From: Immundisolibacter sp049322795
Lineage (GTDB): Bacteria > Pseudomonadota > Gammaproteobacteria > Immundisolibacterales > Immundisolibacteraceae
Assembly: GCA_049322795.1 (NCBI GenBank)
Contig: JBMOQH010000007.1
Coordinates: forward strand, 62,001-126,000
Direction: 5' to 3'
Length of the DNA stretch: 64,000 bases
The notes below the pieces were generated by a model. It searched no databases, had not been told where the DNA came from, and worked only from the letters and a program-made list of their open reading frames with translations. The stretch's first letter is position 1. Each line of letters begins with the position of its first letter. Shown here piece by piece: positions 17,552 through 26,817 of the stretch. Made by a program: the position numbers and the translations under genes.

Positions 17552-19786
17552 ATGCGTGTCACGAGCACGCGGTATGTCATTGATACCATTTCAAGCGGCC
17601 TTGCAACCAAGCCGAATCAATTGAACGCAACAAGCATTCCAGAATTCCCAAGTGACGAGCTGCGGCGTTTGCAGGCAGGTCGTCTGCACGACCCGTTCCG
17701 GCTGCTCGGGCGCCACGGCCCCCACCTGCGCGTGCATTGCCCGGGCGCCGCGGCGGTCAGCCTGGATGCCCTGCCCGACCGACCGCTGAGCCGCCTGCAG
17801 GGCAGCGACGTGTTCGAGACCATTGTCGACGCCCAGCCACTACCGGCCCATTACACGCTGCGCTGGCGCGACGCCGCCGGACGGGAACACGCGTTGGTCG
17901 ACCCGTACAGCTTTGCCCCGCTGCTGTCGGACTTCGATTTGCACCTGTTCGCCCAGGGCCGGCACTGGCACCCGCAGAATTTTCTGGGTGCGCACCCGCG
18001 GCAGGTCGACGGCGTGGACGGCGTGCTGTTCGCCGTGTGGGCACCCAACGCCGAGGGCGTCTCGGTGGTTGGGGACTGGAACGGCTGGGATGGCCGCTGG
18101 CACCCGATGCGCAGCCGCGGCGGCAGCGGCGTGTGGGAGCTGTTCATCCCCGGTGTGCCGGCCGGCGCGCTGTACAAGTTCGAACTGCGCACCGGCGCTG
18201 GCCTGCTGCTGAAAGCCGACCCCTACGCCCGCGCCGCCGAGCGGCGCCCCGACACCGCCAGCCGCGTGGTTGCCGGTTCCGATTACGTGTGGGGCGATCA
18301 CGCCTGGCTCCGGCAGCGCGCGCACGGCGACGCGCGCCAGCGGCCGATCAGCGTCTATGAACTGCACCTCGGCTCCTGGCGCCGGCGCGCGGACGGCGGG
18401 TTCATGAGTTACGCCGAAATCGCCGACCAGCTGGTGCCGTACGTGGCGGATCTCGGGTTCACGCACGTCGAACTGCTGCCCGTCATGGAGCACCCCTACG
18501 ACGCCTCGTGGGGCTACCAGTGCACCGGCTACTTTGCGCCGACCGCGCGCCACGGCGATCCGGACGGCCTGCGCCTGCTGATCGACCGCCTGCACCAGGC
18601 CGGCATTGGCGTCATCCTGGACTGGGTGCCGGCGCATTTTCCGCGCGATGACCATGCGCTCGCCCGCTTCGACGGCACGGCGCTGTACGAGCATGAGGAC
18701 CCGCGCCTCGGCGAGCACCCCGACTGGGGCACGCTGGTGTTCAACTTCGGCCGTGCCGAGGTCAAGAGCTTCCTCATCGGCTCGGCGCTGTACTGGATCG
18801 AGGCCTTCCACGTCGACGGCCTGCGCGTGGACGCGGTCGCCTCCATGCTCTACCTCGACTACTCGCGCGAACCCGGCCAGTGGTTGCCGAACCGCCACGG
18901 CGGCAACGAGAACCTCGACGCGGTCGACTTCCTGCGCGAGGTGTGCGGCGTGGTGCAGGGCCAGAATCCGGGTGCCCTGATGATTGCCGAGGAATCCACC
19001 GCCTGGCCGCAGGTATCACGCCCGCCGTGGACCGGCGGCCTCGGCTTCGCGCTCAAGTGGAACATGGGCTGGATGCACGACACGCTGGATTATTTCCAGC
19101 ATGACCCGGTGCACCGCATCTACCACCACGACCGCCTCACCTTCGGCATGCTGTACGCGTACACCGAGAACTTCGTGCTGCCGCTCAGCCACGACGAGGT
19201 GGTCCACGGCAAGCGCGCGCTGCTGTCGAAGATGCCCGGCGACGACTGGCAGAAATTCGCCAACCTGCGCCTGCTGTACGTCTACCAGTTCACCTTCCCC
19301 GGCAAGAAGCTGCTGTTCATGGGCAGCGAGTTCGGCCAGTGGAGCGAGTGGAACCACGACCAGGCCATCGACTGGCCGCTGCTGGGTTTCGACACCCACC
19401 GCGGCGTGCATGCGCTGGTGCGCGACGCGGCGCGCCTGTATCGCGACCATCCGGCCCTGCACGCACATGACTGCGAGCCGCAGGGCTTCGAGTGGATCGA
19501 CTGCCACGATGCCGCCCAGTCGGTGGTCAGCTACCTGCGCCACGGCGGCGGGCGCAGCGTGCTGGTGGTGCTCAACTTCACCCCGGTGGTTCGCCACCAC
19601 TATCGCCTTGGCGTGCCCCGCCCCGGCTGGTATGCCGAACGGCTCAACTCCGATTCCACGTTCTACGGCGGCAGCGACGTCGCCAACGGTGGCGCGCAGG
19701 CCGAGGACATCCCCTGGATGGGTCGCCCGTGGTCGATCACGCTCACCCTGCCGCCGCTCGCCGCGCTGGTGCTGGAGCTGCCGTGA
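17552..19786 (+). CDS. glgB: 1,4-alpha-glucan branching enzyme
   Basis: This 744-residue GH13 enzyme introduces alpha-1,6 branches into glycogen. An N-terminal CBM48-like part contains DPFRLLGRHGPHLRV and VWAPNAEGVSVVGDWNGWDG. The catalytic barrel carries VDGLRVDAVASMLYLDYSR with the nucleophile Asp, AEESTAWPQVS with the acid Glu and LPLSHDEVVHGK with the stabilising Asp. The start is uncertain. ATG at 17552 leaves only 15 bp to the divergent glgC start. A TTG at 17621 would leave an 84-bp promoter region and still match the family N-terminus. Neither has an obvious ribosome site. The long upstream extension of the frame is spurious. Confidence 0.93.
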   Translation: MRVTSTRYVIDTISSGLATKPNQLNATSIPEFPSDELRRLQAGRLHDPFRLLGRHGPHLRVHCPGAAAVSLDALPDRPLSRLQGSDVFETIVDAQPLPAHYTLRWRDAAGREHALVDPYSFAPLLSDFDLHLFAQGRHWHPQNFLGAHPRQVDGVDGVLFAVWAPNAEGVSVVGDWNGWDGRWHPMRSRGGSGVWELFIPGVPAGALYKFELRTGAGLLLKADPYARAAERRPDTASRVVAGSDYVWGDHAWLRQRAHGDARQRPISVYELHLGSWRRRADGGFMSYAEIADQLVPYVADLGFTHVELLPVMEHPYDASWGYQCTGYFAPTARHGDPDGLRLLIDRLHQAGIGVILDWVPAHFPRDDHALARFDGTALYEHEDPRLGEHPDWGTLVFNFGRAEVKSFLIGSALYWIEAFHVDGLRVDAVASMLYLDYSREPGQWLPNRHGGNENLDAVDFLREVCGVVQGQNPGALMIAEESTAWPQVSRPPWTGGLGFALKWNMGWMHDTLDYFQHDPVHRIYHHDRLTFGMLYAYTENFVLPLSHDEVVHGKRALLSKMPGDDWQKFANLRLLYVYQFTFPGKKLLFMGSEFGQWSEWNHDQAIDWPLLGFDTHRGVHALVRDAARLYRDHPALHAHDCEPQGFEWIDCHDAAQSVVSYLRHGGGRSVLVVLNFTPVVRHHYRLGVPRPGWYAERLNSDSTFYGGSDVANGGAQAEDIPWMGRPWSITLTLPPLAALVLELP

Positions 19787-21237
19787 AACGCCTGCGCGTG
19801 CTGCTGGCGGCCAGCGAGGCATGGCCGCTGGTCAAGACCGGTGGCCTGGCCGATGTGGTCGGCGCGCTGCCCGGGGCGCTGCGCGGCCTGGGCGTCGATG
19901 CGCGGCTGGTGCTGCCGGCCTATCCGGCCGCACGGGCTGCTCTCGTGGACGCGCGGCCGCTGGCCCGCTCGGCCCTGTACGGCGCTGACATCACGCTGCT
20001 GCGCGGCGACCTGCCGGCCGGCGGGCGGCGCAAGCTGCCGGTGTACCTGATCGCCGCGCCGGCTTTCGAGCGGCCCGGCAATCCCTACCACGATGCCGAC
20101 AACGTGGACTGGCCGGACAATCCGGCCCGCTTCGCCCTGTTCTGCCGCGCCGCGGCGGCGCTGGCCTTGGGCCACCTCGCACCCGATTGGTGCGCCGATG
20201 TGGTGCACGCGCACGATTGGCAGGCCGGCCTGCTGCCAGCGCTGCTCAGCCTGCAACCGCGTCGGCCGCGAACCGTGTTCACCATCCACAACCTCGCCTA
20301 TCAAGGCCTGGTCGGCGCGGATGCGGCGGCGGGCCTCGGCTTGCCGGCCGCGTGGTGGAGCATGGACGCGCTGGAGTTCTTTGGTCAGCTGGCGCTGATC
20401 AAGGGCGGCCTCGCATTCGCCGACCACATCACCACCGTCAGTCCGCGCTACGCGCAGGAGATCCAGACACCGCCGTTCGGCTGCGGCCTCGACGGCCTGC
20501 TGCGCCACCGCAAAGCCGCGCTGACCGGCATCCTGAACGGCATCGACACCGCGCTGTGGAACCCGGCCACCGACCCCGCCCTGCCCTGCCCCTACGACGC
20601 CCAGCACCTCGACGCCAAGGCCGCCAACAAGGCGGCCCTGCAACAGGAGCTCGAGCTCGCCGCCGACCCGGACGTGCTGCTGATCGGCCTGGTCAGCCGG
20701 CTGGTGGACCAGAAGGGCATCGACCTGCTGATCGACGCCCTGCCCGAGCTGCCGCAAGGCGTGCAGCTCGCCGTGCTCGGCAGCGGTGATGCCCGCTGCG
20801 TGGCCGCGCTGCGCGCGGCGGCCAGCGCGCAGCCCCGACGCATCGCGTTCGTCGCCGGCTATGACGAGCCGCTGGCCCATCGCATCCAGGCCGGCGCCGA
20901 CGCCCTGCTGGTGCCGTCGCGATTCGAACCCTGCGGACTGACGCAGCTGTACGCCCTGCGCTACGGCACGGTGCCCATCGTGAGCGCGGTGGGCGGCCTG
21001 TTCGACACCGTCACCGATGCCACGCCGGCCAATCTGGCCGCAGGCAGCGCCACCGGCATCGTGTTCGAACCCGCATCGGGCGCGGCGCTTCTGGGCGCTG
21101 TCGCCCGCGCCCAGAAGCTGCACCATGCACGCAAGCCGTGGCAACAGTTGCAGCTCACCGGCATGGCCGAGGATCATTCCTGGATGGCCAGCGCGCAGGC
21201 CTACGCCGGGCTGTACCAGAACCTGACAGACCGCTGA
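19783..21237 (+). CDS. glgA: Glycogen synthase, ADP-glucose type
   Basis: This 484-residue GT5 glycosyltransferase extends alpha-1,4-glucan chains from ADP-glucose. The start is GTG at 19783, overlapping the glgB stop by four bases, giving the canonical opening RLRVLLAASEAWPLVKTGGLAD with the ADP-glucose binding KTGGLADV. Later segments are VHAHDWQAGLLPALL, TVFTIHNLAYQGL, and the acceptor/donor loop RFEPCGLTQLYALRYGTVPI with the conserved Glu. Length is normal. With glgC, glgB and malQ it makes a compact glycogen locus; glgP and glgX are not in the window. Confidence 0.96.
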   Translation: MKRLRVLLAASEAWPLVKTGGLADVVGALPGALRGLGVDARLVLPAYPAARAALVDARPLARSALYGADITLLRGDLPAGGRRKLPVYLIAAPAFERPGNPYHDADNVDWPDNPARFALFCRAAAALALGHLAPDWCADVVHAHDWQAGLLPALLSLQPRRPRTVFTIHNLAYQGLVGADAAAGLGLPAAWWSMDALEFFGQLALIKGGLAFADHITTVSPRYAQEIQTPPFGCGLDGLLRHRKAALTGILNGIDTALWNPATDPALPCPYDAQHLDAKAANKAALQQELELAADPDVLLIGLVSRLVDQKGIDLLIDALPELPQGVQLAVLGSGDARCVAALRAAASAQPRRIAFVAGYDEPLAHRIQAGADALLVPSRFEPCGLTQLYALRYGTVPIVSAVGGLFDTVTDATPANLAAGSATGIVFEPASGAALLGAVARAQKLHHARKPWQQLQLTGMAEDHSWMASAQAYAGLYQNLTDR

Positions 21238-21440
21238 CGAACGCTTGCCGGCGGCTTGTCAGGGCGCGACGCGGATCGCCTGCGGAAAGACCGGATGCCC
21301 GATCTTCGCGGGCCTTGCCGGACATGCGCGGCAACCCGCCGAGTCGAAAAAGGGCGGCCCCGTCCTTTCCTCGACGCCCTGGCCAGGCACCCATCCCCGC
21401 GATTGACGCCGCCCGGCGAGCGCGCCTACCATCCGCGCCG

Positions 21441-21640
21441 CTTCGTGGTGTCCCAAGGGCCTTCGCCCGCGGGATGAAACGGGAAGCCGGTGCGTTCCCG
21501 ACGCTGACTCGGGAACAATTCCGGCACTGCCCCCGCAACGGTAAGCGAGTCAAGCTGCGGCCTCACGCCACTGTGTCCACGGGCACGGGAAGGCGCCGCA
21601 GCCGGGCACACGCCCACTCGCAAGTCCGGAGACCGGCCCG
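21441..21640 (+). ncRNA. Cobalamin riboswitch
   Basis: The conserved core elements are in order: CGGGATGAAACGGGAAGCCG, the CACTGCCCCCGCAACGGTAA block, CGGGAAGGC, and the B12 box AGTCCGGAGACCGGCC at 21623-21638. This is a textbook AdoCbl/cobalamin aptamer. It precedes the btuB start by about 145 bp, so high cobalamin should shut down the receptor and very likely the whole operon behind it. The 200 bp between glgA and the aptamer hold no gene. A separate expression-platform hairpin was not resolved by eye. Confidence 0.95.
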
Positions 21641-21785
21641 AAGCACTTTGGTCGGCATTGCGGTGGGCGATGCGCCGGGAGGCTCGCGCCGCGCTGCGGC
21701 CGCCGTACCGTGCCTGTTTCCCCCTGCTTGCCGGTGACTTCACCAACCAGCTCTCACGCGGGTGAGCGCGAGCAGGAGTATCCCG

Positions 21786-23639
21786 ATGACGCAGCCAGGC
21801 AAGACCGGCCTTGTGGCCGGACTGTCGTTTCTTTGCATCGCCGCGGCGAACGCCGCCGATGACGATTCCCTCACCATCAACATCACCGCCGCCCGCACGC
21901 CGCAGTCGAGCGTCGACACGCTGGCCTCGGTGACGGTCATCGACCGGGCCGACATCGAGCGCCGGCAGGCGCGGTCGGTGCCGGAGGCCCTGCGCGGCGT
22001 GCCGGGCCTCGCCTTCAGCAACAATGGCGGCCGCGGCAAGGCCACCTCGGTGTTCCTGCGGGGCACCGAGTCGGACCACGTGCTGGTGCTGGTGGACGGC
22101 CTGCGCGTCGGTTCGGTGACGCTCGGCACGACCTCGTTTCAGGACATTCCCATCGACCAGGTGGAGCGCATCGAGGTCGTACGCGGCCCGCGCTCGAGCC
22201 TGTACGGCGCCGACGCCATCGGCGGCGTGATCCAGATCTTCACCAAAAAGGGCGGTGGCCCGCTCACGCCGCGCCTGAGTGTGGGCGGCGGCAGCCACGG
22301 CACGCAGGATTACAGCGCCGGCCTGTCCGGCGGCGGGGCGCGCGGCTGGTACAACCTCGGCGCGAGCCACCTCGAAACGCAGGGCATCAACGCCTGCGAT
22401 CCACGCTCGGCAAGCCTGTTCGCCGGCTGTTTCGTCGACGAACCGGACCACGATGGCTACCGCAACACGGGCCTGTCGGCGCGGGCCGGCTACCGCCTGA
22501 CCGACGCGCTCAGTGCCGAGGCGCACTACCTGCGCGCCGAGGGTAAGAACGAGTACGACGGCAGTGTGTTCTCCAGCAACAGCGCGGATTTCGTGAACGA
22601 CACGCTCGGCGCGCGCATCGACTGGCAGGCGCTGCCGGCCTGGCGGATGAGTCTGTCCGGCGGCCGCAGCCGGGATCTCTCCGACACCTTCTTCGACGGC
22701 GCCTTCAACAGCACTTTCGATTCGGAGCGTTACAGCGCCAGCTGGCAGAACGACATCGCGCTGTCCGCCGGCCAGCGCCTGACGCTGGGGGCCGACTGGC
22801 TGGACGATCGGGTGTCGGGCACCACCGCCTACGACCGCGACTCGCGCGACAACACCGCCGGCTTCGTCCAGTACCAGGGGCGCTTTGGCGCGCACGACGT
22901 GTCGCTGTCCGCGCGGCGCGACGACAACCAGCAGTACGGCGGCCACACCACCGGTTCCGTCGCCTGGGGCTGGCATCTGAAGCCGGACCTTCGCCTGTTG
23001 GCGTCCTGGGGCAGCGCCTTCAAGGCGCCCACCTTCAATGAGCTGTATTTCCCCTTTTTCGGCAACCCGAACCTCGACCCGGAGGAATCGGACAGCGTCG
23101 AGCTGGGCTTGGCCGGGCAGCAGGCCGGCATCGAGTGGTCGCTGAACGCCTACCAGACCACCATCGACCAAATGATCGGCTTCGACGCCAGCTTCTCGCC
23201 GGTCAACATCGCCAAGGCGCGCATCCGCGGCGCCGAGGCCATCGCCAGCACGCAGTGGGCAGGCTGGGATCTGGCCGCCAACGTGTCGGCGCTGGACCCG
23301 GAAAACCGTGGCGACGACGCCAACCGCGGCAAGCAGCTGCCGCGGCGCGCCAAGCTCATGGGGCGTCTGGACGCCGACCGCAGCCTCGGCCGCTGGCGAA
23401 TCGGTACGAGCCTGTACGGCGAGGGCAAGCGCTACGACGATCTCGCCAACCGGCAGCGCCTGGGCGGCTTTGTGACCGTCGACCTGCGCGCCGCCTACGC
23501 GCTGCGGCAGGACTGGTCGCTGGAAGGCAAGCTCGCCAACCTGCTCGACAAGGACTACCGGACCGCCCGCCTGTTCAACCAGGACGGCCGCAATGCCATG
23601 CTGACCGTGCGCTACGCGCCATCCCGCGCGAACCGCTGA
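21786..23639 (+). CDS. btuB: TonB-dependent cobalamin receptor
   Basis: This 617-residue outer-membrane receptor imports cobalamin and other corrinoids with TonB energy. The ATG at 21786 has AGGAG eight bases upstream and is preferred over an in-frame start 24 bases earlier. A signal peptide covers about residues 1-23 (ending AANA). A TonB-box-like TINITAART follows, then the plug domain with VDTLASVTVIDRADIERRQA and the RIEVVRGPRSSLYGADAIGG motif. A 22-strand barrel makes up the rest. The chain ends VRYAPSRANR, so the usual terminal aromatic is displaced. The riboswitch upstream fixes the substrate class. Confidence 0.93.
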   Translation: MTQPGKTGLVAGLSFLCIAAANAADDDSLTINITAARTPQSSVDTLASVTVIDRADIERRQARSVPEALRGVPGLAFSNNGGRGKATSVFLRGTESDHVLVLVDGLRVGSVTLGTTSFQDIPIDQVERIEVVRGPRSSLYGADAIGGVIQIFTKKGGGPLTPRLSVGGGSHGTQDYSAGLSGGGARGWYNLGASHLETQGINACDPRSASLFAGCFVDEPDHDGYRNTGLSARAGYRLTDALSAEAHYLRAEGKNEYDGSVFSSNSADFVNDTLGARIDWQALPAWRMSLSGGRSRDLSDTFFDGAFNSTFDSERYSASWQNDIALSAGQRLTLGADWLDDRVSGTTAYDRDSRDNTAGFVQYQGRFGAHDVSLSARRDDNQQYGGHTTGSVAWGWHLKPDLRLLASWGSAFKAPTFNELYFPFFGNPNLDPEESDSVELGLAGQQAGIEWSLNAYQTTIDQMIGFDASFSPVNIAKARIRGAEAIASTQWAGWDLAANVSALDPENRGDDANRGKQLPRRAKLMGRLDADRSLGRWRIGTSLYGEGKRYDDLANRQRLGGFVTVDLRAAYALRQDWSLEGKLANLLDKDYRTARLFNQDGRNAMLTVRYAPSRANR

Positions 23640-23730
23640 AGGCTGTATCAAGCGCCGCCGCCGTTCCATAATCGGCCGCCCGACACGCCGGTCGGCCGGT
23701 TTTCTCGTCACCCCTGGGAGTTCCACACCG

Positions 23731-24306
23731 ATGAACAAGCTGCCCCTGTCCCGCCCGCTTGCGGCCGGCATCGCACTCGCCGCGCTGATGCTGGCCACGC
23801 GCAGCCACCACTTCGCCACCCCGCTGCACCTGCCGGACGCCTCCTGGGCGGTGTTCTTTCTGGCCGGGGCGCTGCTGCCCGGCTGGCGGCCGCTGGCCGG
23901 CCTGCTGGGCCTGGCGGCGGCGGTGGACTACGCCGCCATTGCGTTTGGCGGCGTCAGCGCCTTTTGCGTGAGCCCGGCCTATCTGGCGCTCGCGCCGGCC
24001 TACGGCGCGCTATACGCCGCCGGGCGCTGGTACGCGCGCGGCCACCGGGCGGCGCTGTCCACCCTCCCGCGCTTCGCCGCCGCCGCGCTGGCCGGCACGG
24101 CGGTCTGCGAGCTGGTCTCGAGTGGCGCCTTCTACGCCTTCTCCGGCCGTTTCGCCGATCCCACGCTGGCGGAGTTCGGCACGCGCCTGGTGCACTACTT
24201 CCCGCTGGCGCTGGAAGGCATGGCGCTGTACCTGGGCGCCGCCGTGATCGCCGCCGCCGCGTTCATGGCGATCGGCGCCCGGCGCGCCACGCACGCCCAC
24301 GGATGA
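23731..24306 (+). CDS. btuM: Solitary ECF-type cobalamin transporter BtuM
   Basis: This 191-residue inner-membrane protein with about six hydrophobic segments resembles the S-component-like BtuM family. Those proteins take up cobalamin in Gram-negative bacteria without a full ECF module. Features that fit are an N-terminal RSHHF motif (residues 24-28), LPDASWAVFFLAGALLPGW, and a lone Cys79 in FGGVSAFCVSPAYLALAPAY. In the characterised Thiobacillus BtuM, a Cys at about 80 ligates cobalt and allows decyanation of vitamin B12. Position right after btuB supports this. It shares an ATGA overlap with cobO. No BtuC/BtuD genes are present, so this may be the inner-membrane route. Confidence 0.78.
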   Translation: MNKLPLSRPLAAGIALAALMLATRSHHFATPLHLPDASWAVFFLAGALLPGWRPLAGLLGLAAAVDYAAIAFGGVSAFCVSPAYLALAPAYGALYAAGRWYARGHRAALSTLPRFAAAALAGTAVCELVSSGAFYAFSGRFADPTLAEFGTRLVHYFPLALEGMALYLGAAVIAAAAFMAIGARRATHAHG

Positions 24307-24905
24307 GCGAGGACCGCGCCCTGCGGCACCGGGCCCGCATGGCCCGGCGCAAGGCGCGGGTCGATGCCGACATCGCCGCCGCGGATCGGGACCAGGGCCT
24401 GCTGCTGGTGCTGACCGGCGCCGGCAAGGGCAAGTCGAGCTCCGCCTTCGGCATGGTGGCGCGGGCTCTCGGTCATGGCCTGCGGGTCGAGGTGCTGCAG
24501 TTCATCAAGGGTCGCGGCGACACCGGCGAGGAGGCCTTCTTTCGCCGTCAGTCCGGCATCAGCTGGACGGTCTGTGGCGAAGGTTTCACCTGGGAAACCC
24601 AGGATCGCGAGCGCGACATCGCCGCCGCGCAGGCTGGCTGGGAATGGGCGCGCCAGGCGCTGTCCGATGCCGCCGTCAACCTGGTGGTGCTCGACGAGCT
24701 GACGTATCTGTTCAGCTACGGCTATCTCGACCTGCCAGCCGCGCTGGCCGACATCGCCGCCCGGCCGCCCATGCAGCACGTCATCGTCACCGGCCGTGCG
24801 GCGCCACAGGCGCTGGTGGACGCGGCCGACACGGTCAGCGACATCGGCGACCTCAAGCACGCGTTCCAGGCCGGCGTGCGCGCCCAGCCCGGCATCGACT
24901 GGTGA
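24303..24905 (+). CDS. cobO: Cob(I)yrinic acid a,c-diamide adenosyltransferase
   Basis: This 200-residue CobA/CobO/BtuR-type enzyme adds the 5'-deoxyadenosyl group to corrinoid cobalt using ATP. The P-loop GAGKGKSSSAFG is at about 39-50. LRVEVLQFIKG, GEGFTWETQDRERD and the VLDELTYLFSYGYLDL segment are all family hallmarks, as is the ending VSDIGDLKHAFQAGVRAQPG. The ATG overlaps the btuM stop (ATGA). It serves both salvage of imported corrinoid and late synthesis. Confidence 0.95.
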   Translation: MSEDRALRHRARMARRKARVDADIAAADRDQGLLLVLTGAGKGKSSSAFGMVARALGHGLRVEVLQFIKGRGDTGEEAFFRRQSGISWTVCGEGFTWETQDRERDIAAAQAGWEWARQALSDAAVNLVVLDELTYLFSYGYLDLPAALADIAARPPMQHVIVTGRAAPQALVDAADTVSDIGDLKHAFQAGVRAQPGIDW

Positions 24906-26185
24906 TGCACCACTGCCCGGCCGTGCTGGTGGCGGCCCCGGCCTCCGGGCAGGGCAAGACCACCGTCACCGCCGCGCTCGCCCGCCGGCACCGCCGGGCC
25001 GGGCGGCGGGTGCGGGCGTTCAAGTGCGGGCCGGATTTTCTGGACCCGCAGATCCTCGCCGCGGCCAGCGGCGCGCCGGTCGAAAACCTCGATCTGTGGA
25101 TGTGCGGCGCGGACGACGGCGCCCGTCGCCTGCACCAGGCGGCGGCGGACGCCGACCTGATCCTGGTCGAGGGCGTGATGGGCCTGTACGACGGCACGCC
25201 GTCGAGCGCCGACATCGCCCGCCACTTCGGCCTGCCGGTGCTGGCGGTGATCGACGCCGCCGCCATGGCGCAGACCTTCGGCGCGCTGGCGCAGGGTCTG
25301 GCCGTGTACCGGCCCGGCATCGCGCTGGCCGGCGTGCTGGCCAACGGCGTCGGCAGCGCCCACCACGCCGCGCTGCTCGAGCAAAGCCTGCCGCCGGGCA
25401 TCGCCTGGTACGGCGCGCTCGCGCGCGGGGCCGACAACAATCTGCCGGAGCGGCATCTCGGGCTGCTGCAGGCGCAGGAAATCGCCGACCTCGATGCGCG
25501 GCTCGACCGCCTCGCCGACGCCCTGCCAACCGCGGCCGACACCCTGCCGCACGCCGTGAGCTTCGCCGACGCGCAGGGCGAACCGCCGCCGCGGCTGCTG
25601 GACGGGGTCCGCGTGGCGGTGGCGCGCGACGCGGCCTTCGGCTTCATCTACCCGGCCAATGTCGACACGCTCACGGCGCTCGGCGCCCGGACGGTGTTCT
25701 TCTCGCCGCTCGCCGACCAGGCCATCCCTGACGCCGACGCGCTGTGGCTGCCCGGCGGCTATCCCGAACTGCACGCCGCGCGCCTGGCCGGCAACCACGC
25801 CTTCCTCGATTCGCTGCGCGCGCATCACCGCGCCGGCAAGCCGCTGCTGGCCGAATGCGGCGGCCTGCTGGTCCTGCTCGACCGCCTCACCGATCTGGCC
25901 GGTACCGCCCACCGGATGGCCGGCCTGCTGCCGGGCACGGCCGTCATGCAGCCACGCCTGGCGGCGCTCGGCCCGCAGCAGATGGCCCTGCCCGAAGGCC
26001 TGCTGCGCGGGCACACCTTCCACCATTCGCGCACCGACACGCCGCTGCCGCCGATGCTGCACGCCACCTCCCCCGAGGGGCGGCCCGGCGAGGCGGTGTA
26101 CCGGGCGGGTCGGCTGACCGCCAGCTACGTGCACGCGTACTTCCCGAGCGATCCGGCCGCCGTCGCCGCCCTGTTTGCGCCATGA
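24905..26185 (+). CDS. cobB: Cobyrinic acid a,c-diamide synthase
   Basis: This 426-residue glutamine amidotransferase amidates the a and c side chains of (hydrogeno)cobyrinic acid using ATP. The N-terminal dethiobiotin-synthetase-like domain has APASGQGKTTVTAALARRHR and FKCGPDFLDPQ. The C-terminal class I amidotransferase domain has WLPGGYPELHAARLAGN, the nucleophilic Cys318 in LLAECGGLLVLL, and SYVHAYFPS with the catalytic His. It shares one base with the cobO stop. Its presence without cob/cbi ring-forming genes in the window suggests either salvage of incomplete corrinoids or that the early pathway lies elsewhere. Confidence 0.94.
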   Translation: MHHCPAVLVAAPASGQGKTTVTAALARRHRRAGRRVRAFKCGPDFLDPQILAAASGAPVENLDLWMCGADDGARRLHQAAADADLILVEGVMGLYDGTPSSADIARHFGLPVLAVIDAAAMAQTFGALAQGLAVYRPGIALAGVLANGVGSAHHAALLEQSLPPGIAWYGALARGADNNLPERHLGLLQAQEIADLDARLDRLADALPTAADTLPHAVSFADAQGEPPPRLLDGVRVAVARDAAFGFIYPANVDTLTALGARTVFFSPLADQAIPDADALWLPGGYPELHAARLAGNHAFLDSLRAHHRAGKPLLAECGGLLVLLDRLTDLAGTAHRMAGLLPGTAVMQPRLAALGPQQMALPEGLLRGHTFHHSRTDTPLPPMLHATSPEGRPGEAVYRAGRLTASYVHAYFPSDPAAVAALFAP

Positions 26186-26817
26186 GCGACGCGCGCTTCG
26201 ACGATGCCGCGCGGGACGCGGTGTACCGCGCCATCCACGCCCGGCGCGACGTGCGGCACTTCGTGCCGGGCGAGGTGCATGAGACGGTGCTCGGCCGCCT
26301 GCTCGAAGCCGCCCATGCGGCGCCGAGCGTCGGGCTCATGCAGCCCTGGCGCTTCGTGCGCGTGCGCGATGCCGCCCGGCGCGCGGCCATCGCACAGCTG
26401 GTGGAGCGCGAGCGGCAGGCCACCGCGGCGGCGCTTGCCGATCGTGGGGCGGAGTTTCTCGCCCTCAAGGTGGAAGGCGTGCGCGAGTGCGCCGAGCTGC
26501 TGGTGGTGGCGCTCGAACCGGACGACGGCACGGTGTTCGGCCGGCGCACGCTGGCGCGCGAGACGGCGCTGGCGTCGGCGGCCTGCGCCATCCAGAACCT
26601 GTGGCTGGCGGCGCGGGCCGAGAACCTCGGCCTTGGCTGGGTGTCGCTGTTCGAACCCGATGAGCTCGCCACGCTGCTCGGGCTGCCGGACGGCGCCCTG
26701 CCCATCGCCATCCTGTGCCTGGGACCGGTGGCCGGGTTCTACGAGCGCCCGCTGCTCGAACTCACCGGCTGGCGGCAGGCACGGCCGCTGGCCGATCGGC
26801 TGTTCGACGACCGGTGA
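26182..26817 (+). CDS. bluB: 5,6-dimethylbenzimidazole synthase
   Basis: This 211-residue nitroreductase-fold enzyme breaks down reduced FMN with oxygen to make dimethylbenzimidazole, the lower ligand of vitamin B12. Typical segments are AIHARRDVRHFVPGEV, the AAHAAPSVGLMQPWRFV loop, RTLARETALASAACAIQNLWL and AENLGLGWVSLF. The BluB-specific SVGLMQPW loop separates it from ordinary nitroreductases. It overlaps cobB by ATGA. It implies aerobic production of the lower ligand for true cobalamin. Confidence 0.93.
   Translation: MSDARFDDAARDAVYRAIHARRDVRHFVPGEVHETVLGRLLEAAHAAPSVGLMQPWRFVRVRDAARRAAIAQLVERERQATAAALADRGAEFLALKVEGVRECAELLVVALEPDDGTVFGRRTLARETALASAACAIQNLWLAARAENLGLGWVSLFEPDELATLLGLPDGALPIAILCLGPVAGFYERPLLELTGWRQARPLADRLFDDR

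Noticed and set aside
21426..23819. Long open frame (797 codons) antisense to btuB
   Set aside because: It is a shadow produced by high GC content; it has no recognisable domains, whereas the opposite strand encodes a complete TonB-dependent receptor.
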